From Pseudomonadota bacterium (GTDB lineage Bacteria; Chloroflexota; UBA6077; JAJPGT01), in assembly GCA_021325655.1 (NCBI GenBank), contig JAJPGT010000043.1, positions 62,001 to 126,000 on the forward strand: DNA of 64,000 nucleotides, read 5' to 3'. The translations under genes and the position numbers were made by a program. Below, piece after piece: positions 61,062 to 64,000 of the stretch (within the stretch, counting starts at the first letter, position 1; each line of letters starts with the position of its first letter). The notes under the pieces are model-generated. The model saw nothing but the letters and a program-made list of their open reading frames with translations, did not search any database and had not been told where the DNA came from.

Positions 61062-61463
61062 ATGGAGAGGCTCTTTTCGCGGGCAGAGGCGGAGGCGCTG
61101 CTGCCGACCCTGCGGCCGCTCCTGGAAGAGCTGCAACTGCTCCGGCAGCACGCGGCACGGCTGGAGCAGGAGATGCGCGAGCTACACTGGAAGGCGCGTG
61201 GCAACGGCCACGATCATCTGGACGAGGAGCTGACGACCCTGCAGCGACGCCGCGAGTCCGTGCTCAACGAACTGGGCGAGCGGGTGGACCGCATCCACGC
61301 GCTGGGAGTGCTGGTGAAGGACCTCGACCTTGGCCTCATCGACTTCCCCCATTGGCGCGGCCAGCGCGTAGTGTACCTGTGCTGGAAGCTGGGCGAGGAC
61401 AGCATCGACTGGTGGCACGAGGTCGACGCCGGCTACGCCGGCCGGCAGCGGCTGGATGCCTGA
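61062..61463 (+). CDS. DUF2203 family protein
   Basis: 133 aa from ATG 61062. FSRAEAEALLPTLRPLLEEL, a coiled helical stretch, LGERVDRIHALGVLVKDLDL, GLIDFPHWRGQRVVYLCWKL and the acidic WWHEVDAGYAGRQ end are diagnostic of DUF2203. Function unknown. An upstream ATG at 61026 is possible. Confidence 0.88.
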   Translation: MERLFSRAEAEALLPTLRPLLEELQLLRQHAARLEQEMRELHWKARGNGHDHLDEELTTLQRRRESVLNELGERVDRIHALGVLVKDLDLGLIDFPHWRGQRVVYLCWKLGEDSIDWWHEVDAGYAGRQRLDA

Positions 61464-61501
61464 GCCAGCCGCCTGGCCGGGCACCAGGAGAGGAGGAGTA
61501 G

Positions 61502-61849
61502 ATGGGCATTCTCGACGCGCTGAAGGGCATCTTCTCCGGCAGCGGCAGCAGCGGGAGCGGGGAATCGAGCGCCGGCTTCTTCTTCTACGTCCGCTGCCCC
61601 AGCGGGCACCCGATCCGGGTCTGGGTGAACCGCTCCTCGGACCTGGTGCAGGATTTCGAGGGAGATACTATCGGCGGCTACATGCTCACCAAGCACATCG
61701 TCTGCCCCCGCTGCTATAAGAAGACGCGGGCGGAGATCCGCTACGACCGCGGCTTCCGCGAAACGAGCCGCGAGATCGACAACGGCCGCTTCATCGACGC
61801 CTCCGAGTACGAAGCGGCAACCGGTGGATCGGCCAGTCCCGGGGCCTAG
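61502..61849 (+). CDS. Small zinc-ribbon-like hypothetical protein
   Basis: 115 aa. A Gly/Ser linker near the N-terminus, a beta-rich core (FFFYVRCPSGHPIRVWVNRS) with a single Cys, then HIVCPRCYKKTRAEIRYDRG with CxxC. Three Cys and a nearby His could bind zinc. ATG after GGAGAGGAGGAG, 38 bases past the DUF2203 gene, so probably cotranscribed. No family recognised. Confidence 0.7.
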   Translation: MGILDALKGIFSGSGSSGSGESSAGFFFYVRCPSGHPIRVWVNRSSDLVQDFEGDTIGGYMLTKHIVCPRCYKKTRAEIRYDRGFRETSREIDNGRFIDASEYEAATGGSASPGA

Positions 61850-61906
61850 GCGCGCACCCGCCGCGCCGTTCCGTTCCGACGCGCAGGCTCTGGCGAGCGG
61901 GAGCGG

Positions 61907-62908
61907 CTAGCCGCGCTGGTCGTCCGCCTGGGCCGACGCCGCCAGCCCTGCTGCCTGCTTCCGCCGTAGCGCCAGCAGCGCCAGGAACTCCCAGCACAGG
62001 TTCGCCGCCAGCAGCGAGGTAATTCCGCCGGGCCCATCGTACTGCGGCATCACCTCGATCACCTCGAAGCCGATGAGGTTCACCCCGGCCAACCCGCGCA
62101 GCAGCTGCTGCGCCTGCCAGGAGCTGAAGCCGCCGACCTCGGGCGTCCCGGTGCCCGGGGCGAAGGCCGGGTCCACACAGTCGATGTCCCACGAGATGTA
62201 GGCGGGACGATCACCCACGCGGGCGACGATCTGCTGCGCCGCCCACTCCGCGCCCCGCTCGTGGACCTCGGGCGTGGTGATGATCTCGAAGCCGAGGTCG
62301 CGCGAGCCCTGCATGTCCTGCGGGCCGTACAGCGGCCCGCGGATGCCGACTTGGATCGAGTGCGCTGTGTCGAGCAGCCCCTCCTCGACCGCGCGCCGGA
62401 AGGGCGTGCCGTGGGTGTACTTGTGGCCCCAGTACTGGTCCCAGGTGTCCAGGTGGGCATCGAAGTGTACCAGCGCAATCGGGCCATGCCGCCGCTGGAG
62501 CACCCGCAGGTCGGGTAGGGCGATGGAGTGGTCGCCGCCGAGCATGACCGGGACTGCGCCACTGCTATCGAGCAGCTCCGCCAGCCCGCGCTCGATGCGC
62601 TGATACGAATCCTCAATAAAGCCCGGAACCACGTCGATGTCACCCGCGTCCACGGCGGAAAGATGCTCGAACAGATCGACGTCCAGCGCCGGGTGGTACG
62701 GGCGCAGCAGCAACGAGTGCTCCCGGATCGCCGCTGGCCCGAACCGCCCACCCACTCGAAACGTGGCCCCGGTGTCGAACGGAATGCCGACAACCACCAC
62801 GTCCACGTCGCGCGGCTGCGGCAGGTACGGTAGCCGCATGAAGGTCCGAATGCCGACGAAGCGCGGAGAGGTCATCGCGTCGGTCGGCCGATAGCGCGGT
62901 TGGTCCAA
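61907..62908 (-). CDS. speB: Agmatinase/arginase-family ureohydrolase
   Basis: 333 aa binuclear-metal hydrolase. Metal motifs: GGDHSIALP, HFDAHLDTWD (DAHxD) and SWDIDCVDPAFAPGTGTPE (DxDxxDP), all complete. TTG start at 62908 with GGGAGCTGGG upstream; the next ATG at 62875 has none. Agmatinase is the commonest annotation; guanidinobutyrase or another guanidino hydrolase cannot be excluded. Divergent from alaX. Confidence 0.9.
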   Translation of the reverse strand: MDQPRYRPTDAMTSPRFVGIRTFMRLPYLPQPRDVDVVVVGIPFDTGATFRVGGRFGPAAIREHSLLLRPYHPALDVDLFEHLSAVDAGDIDVVPGFIEDSYQRIERGLAELLDSSGAVPVMLGGDHSIALPDLRVLQRRHGPIALVHFDAHLDTWDQYWGHKYTHGTPFRRAVEEGLLDTAHSIQVGIRGPLYGPQDMQGSRDLGFEIITTPEVHERGAEWAAQQIVARVGDRPAYISWDIDCVDPAFAPGTGTPEVGGFSSWQAQQLLRGLAGVNLIGFEVIEVMPQYDGPGGITSLLAANLCWEFLALLALRRKQAAGLAASAQADDQRG

Positions 62909-62941
62909 GTGCCCAGCTCCCGAGCAGTCTCACTCTGGCAC

Positions 62942-62981
62942 AGTATACGGAACGGGCGTGGGCCGAACCCCATGCTATACT
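62942..62981. promoter_or_regulatory. Divergent TATACT boxes between speB and alaX
   Basis: Minus strand TATACT at 62947-62942 for the agmatinase-family gene; plus strand TGCTATACT (TATACT at 62976-62981, extended -10) for alaX, followed by GGGAGAG and the GTG start. -35 boxes are weak for both. Confidence 0.45.
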
Positions 62982-63007
62982 CGCCCCGCCCCTGGGAGAG
63001 CCGCGCA

Positions 63008-63721
63008 GTGACCGAACTCCTGTACGCCGACGACAGCTACCTGACCGAATGCGACGCGACCGTGACGGAGGTACGCGACGGCAATGCCGTCGTGCTCGAC
63101 CGGACTGTGTTCTACCCGACCGGCGGCGGCCAGCCGCACGACATGGGCCTGCTGCGCTGGGATGGCGGCGAGGCACGCGTGGTCGAGGTGAAGAAGCAAG
63201 GTCCGGACGTGCTGCACCTGATCGAGGGCCCGGCACCCACGCCGGGAACGCGGGTGCGGGCAGTGATCGACTGGGAGCGCCGCTACGCCCTGATGCGCCA
63301 CCACACCGCGCTGCACGCGATGTCGGGCGTCATCTATCAGCTCTTCGGGGCGACGGTCACCGGCGGCCAGATGTACCCGGACCGGGCTCGGATGGATTTT
63401 GCGCTGCCAGACCTATCGCCGGACAAGGTGCAGCGGATCGAGGACACGACCAACCGGCTCCTGGCCGAGGGCCGGCCGGTGCACGTGCGCTCCCTGCCGC
63501 GCGAGGAGGCGCTCCAGATCCCGGATCTGATCCGTACCAAGGTGAACCTGATCCCAGAGAGTGTACGGGTGCTGCGGATCATCGACATCGAGGGGATCGA
63601 CATGCAGGCGGACGGCGGCACCCACGTGCGGAACACCCGCGAGGTGGGCCGGGTGCGGGTGGTGAAGACCGAGAACAAAGGCAAAGAGAACAAGCGGCTG
63701 GAAATCGCCCTTGATGCTTGA
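63008..63721 (+). CDS. alaX: Alanyl-tRNA editing protein (AlaX-M type)
   Basis: 237 aa free-standing editing domain that hydrolyses mischarged Ser/Gly-tRNA(Ala). The translation-barrel start with TVFYPTGGGQPHDMG, then metal motif H99-x3-H103 (RHHTALH) and the second motif DGGTHVRNTREVG with H206. The usual Cys of CGGTH is D202 here. GTG at 63008 after GGGAGAG. The translin-family gene starts within its last 8 bases. Confidence 0.92.
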   Translation: MTELLYADDSYLTECDATVTEVRDGNAVVLDRTVFYPTGGGQPHDMGLLRWDGGEARVVEVKKQGPDVLHLIEGPAPTPGTRVRAVIDWERRYALMRHHTALHAMSGVIYQLFGATVTGGQMYPDRARMDFALPDLSPDKVQRIEDTTNRLLAEGRPVHVRSLPREEALQIPDLIRTKVNLIPESVRVLRIIDIEGIDMQADGGTHVRNTREVGRVRVVKTENKGKENKRLEIALDA

Positions 63722-64000
63722 TCCCGTCGAGCACTGGGCCCGCGCCCAGTTGGAGGAGAAGAACGCCGCCCGTGAGCGGGCGCTGGCGGACTCGCGCGAG
63801 CTGATCCGCCACTGTGCCCACAGCATTCGCGCGGTGCACCGGGGCGAGTTCGCTCGCGCTGCCGAGCTGCGCGACCAGGCGCGGCGGCTGAACGAGAAGC
63901 TGGCCGCCGACCTCGCTGCTCACCCCGACCTGTACTACTCCGGCTACGTCCAGGACGCGCAGAAGGAGTACGCCGAGGCCTGCCTCACCTACGCCCTGGT
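63714..64000 (+). CDS. Translin-family protein (partial, runs off the right edge)
   Basis: 95 codons visible. ATG at 63714 overlaps alaX by 8 bases. All-helical, with the translin pattern: ARERALADSRELIRHCAHSI, RAVHRGEFARAAELRDQARR, then HPDLYYSGYVQDAQKEYAEA, which matches archaeal/bacterial translin homologues (single-strand nucleic-acid binding). The C-terminal part, including putative RNase residues, is beyond the window. Coupling to an RNA-editing enzyme suggests an RNA-related role. Confidence 0.8.
   Translation, partial: MLDPVEHWARAQLEEKNAARERALADSRELIRHCAHSIRAVHRGEFARAAELRDQARRLNEKLAADLAAHPDLYYSGYVQDAQKEYAEACLTYAL

Noticed and set aside
1..64000. CRISPR array, tRNA, rRNA, insertion sequence or prophage
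   Set aside because: No spaced identical repeats, cloverleaf sequence, transposase, integrase or phage structural gene was seen on either strand by reading; a tRNAscan or repeat search would be decisive.

Overview
The window is very GC-rich (by eye about two thirds G+C or more, with G/C-rich third codon positions). Genes are densely packed, starts are often GTG or TTG, and many pairs overlap as ATGA or GTGA. Gene content suggests a Gram-positive-type or monoderm high-GC bacterium. A Chloroflexota/Thermomicrobia-like lineage (Sphaerobacter/Thermomicrobium type) is my best guess, from the split two-subunit glycine decarboxylase, the compact archaeal-type ProS, the FhaA-FhaB-RodA-PbpA cluster without kinase genes, and a B12-dependent mutase catabolic block. 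This is inference; I could not run a search. No rRNA, tRNA, CRISPR array or insertion sequence was recognised.

Layout. 1-3.7 kb: an amino-acid-type ABC transporter (permease cut by the left edge, lipoprotein binding protein) with an unusual enolase-superfamily enzyme, divergent from an IclR regulator. 3.7-5.8 kb: NAD(P)HX repair enzyme and AcpS. 6-11.7 kb: an XRE regulator, an MtrA-like/DUF4346 protein, two FHA proteins, a RodA/FtsW-type SEDS polymerase and a class B PBP, i.e. a cell-wall elongation cluster. 11.7-18 kb: a small membrane protein, a metal-dependent hydrolase, a DapB-like dehydrogenase, alanine racemase, prolyl-tRNA synthetase and a HEAT-repeat protein. 18-24.8 kb: glycine cleavage genes gcvT-gcvH-gcvPA-gcvPB followed directly by two oligopeptide-transporter ATPases.

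25.3-41 kb: a long minus-strand catabolic block. It contains two acyl-CoA dehydrogenases, a thiolase, a CobO-type adenosyltransferase, an isobutyryl-CoA-mutase-like large subunit, methylmalonyl-CoA epimerase, a B12-binding small subunit, MeaB, a three-subunit propionyl/acetyl-CoA carboxylase, CinA and a true methylmalonyl-CoA mutase large subunit. Together they would carry branched-chain or odd-chain acyl-CoAs through propionyl-CoA and methylmalonyl-CoA to succinyl-CoA, with their own B12 cofactor supply and chaperone. 41-47 kb: a 2,2-dialkylglycine-decarboxylase-like enzyme and argC-argJ-argB-argD, the latter behind a leader with a promoter, a small upstream ORF and an intrinsic terminator.

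47-64 kb: the TldD/PmbA protease pair, a cytidylate-kinase-like/BON protein, HolB with a shortened YaaT/PSP1-like protein, a SIMPL protein, an ECF sigma/anti-sigma pair, a small zinc-ribbon gene under a palindrome-covered promoter, a membrane metalloprotease-like protein, an HD hydrolase, envelope proteins and a glycosyltransferase, an agmatinase-family enzyme, and an AlaX editing protein overlapping a translin-family gene cut by the right edge.

Several promoters fit a TTGnnn-17/18-TAnnnT pattern. At gcvT and acpS the -10 box lies so close to the start codon that the mRNA would be nearly leaderless. The points most worth checking are the argC leader, the pair of mutases with different substrate signatures, the IclR divergent operator, the MtrA-like/DUF4346 protein in the wall operon, and palindromes at the zinc-ribbon and sigma-factor promoters.
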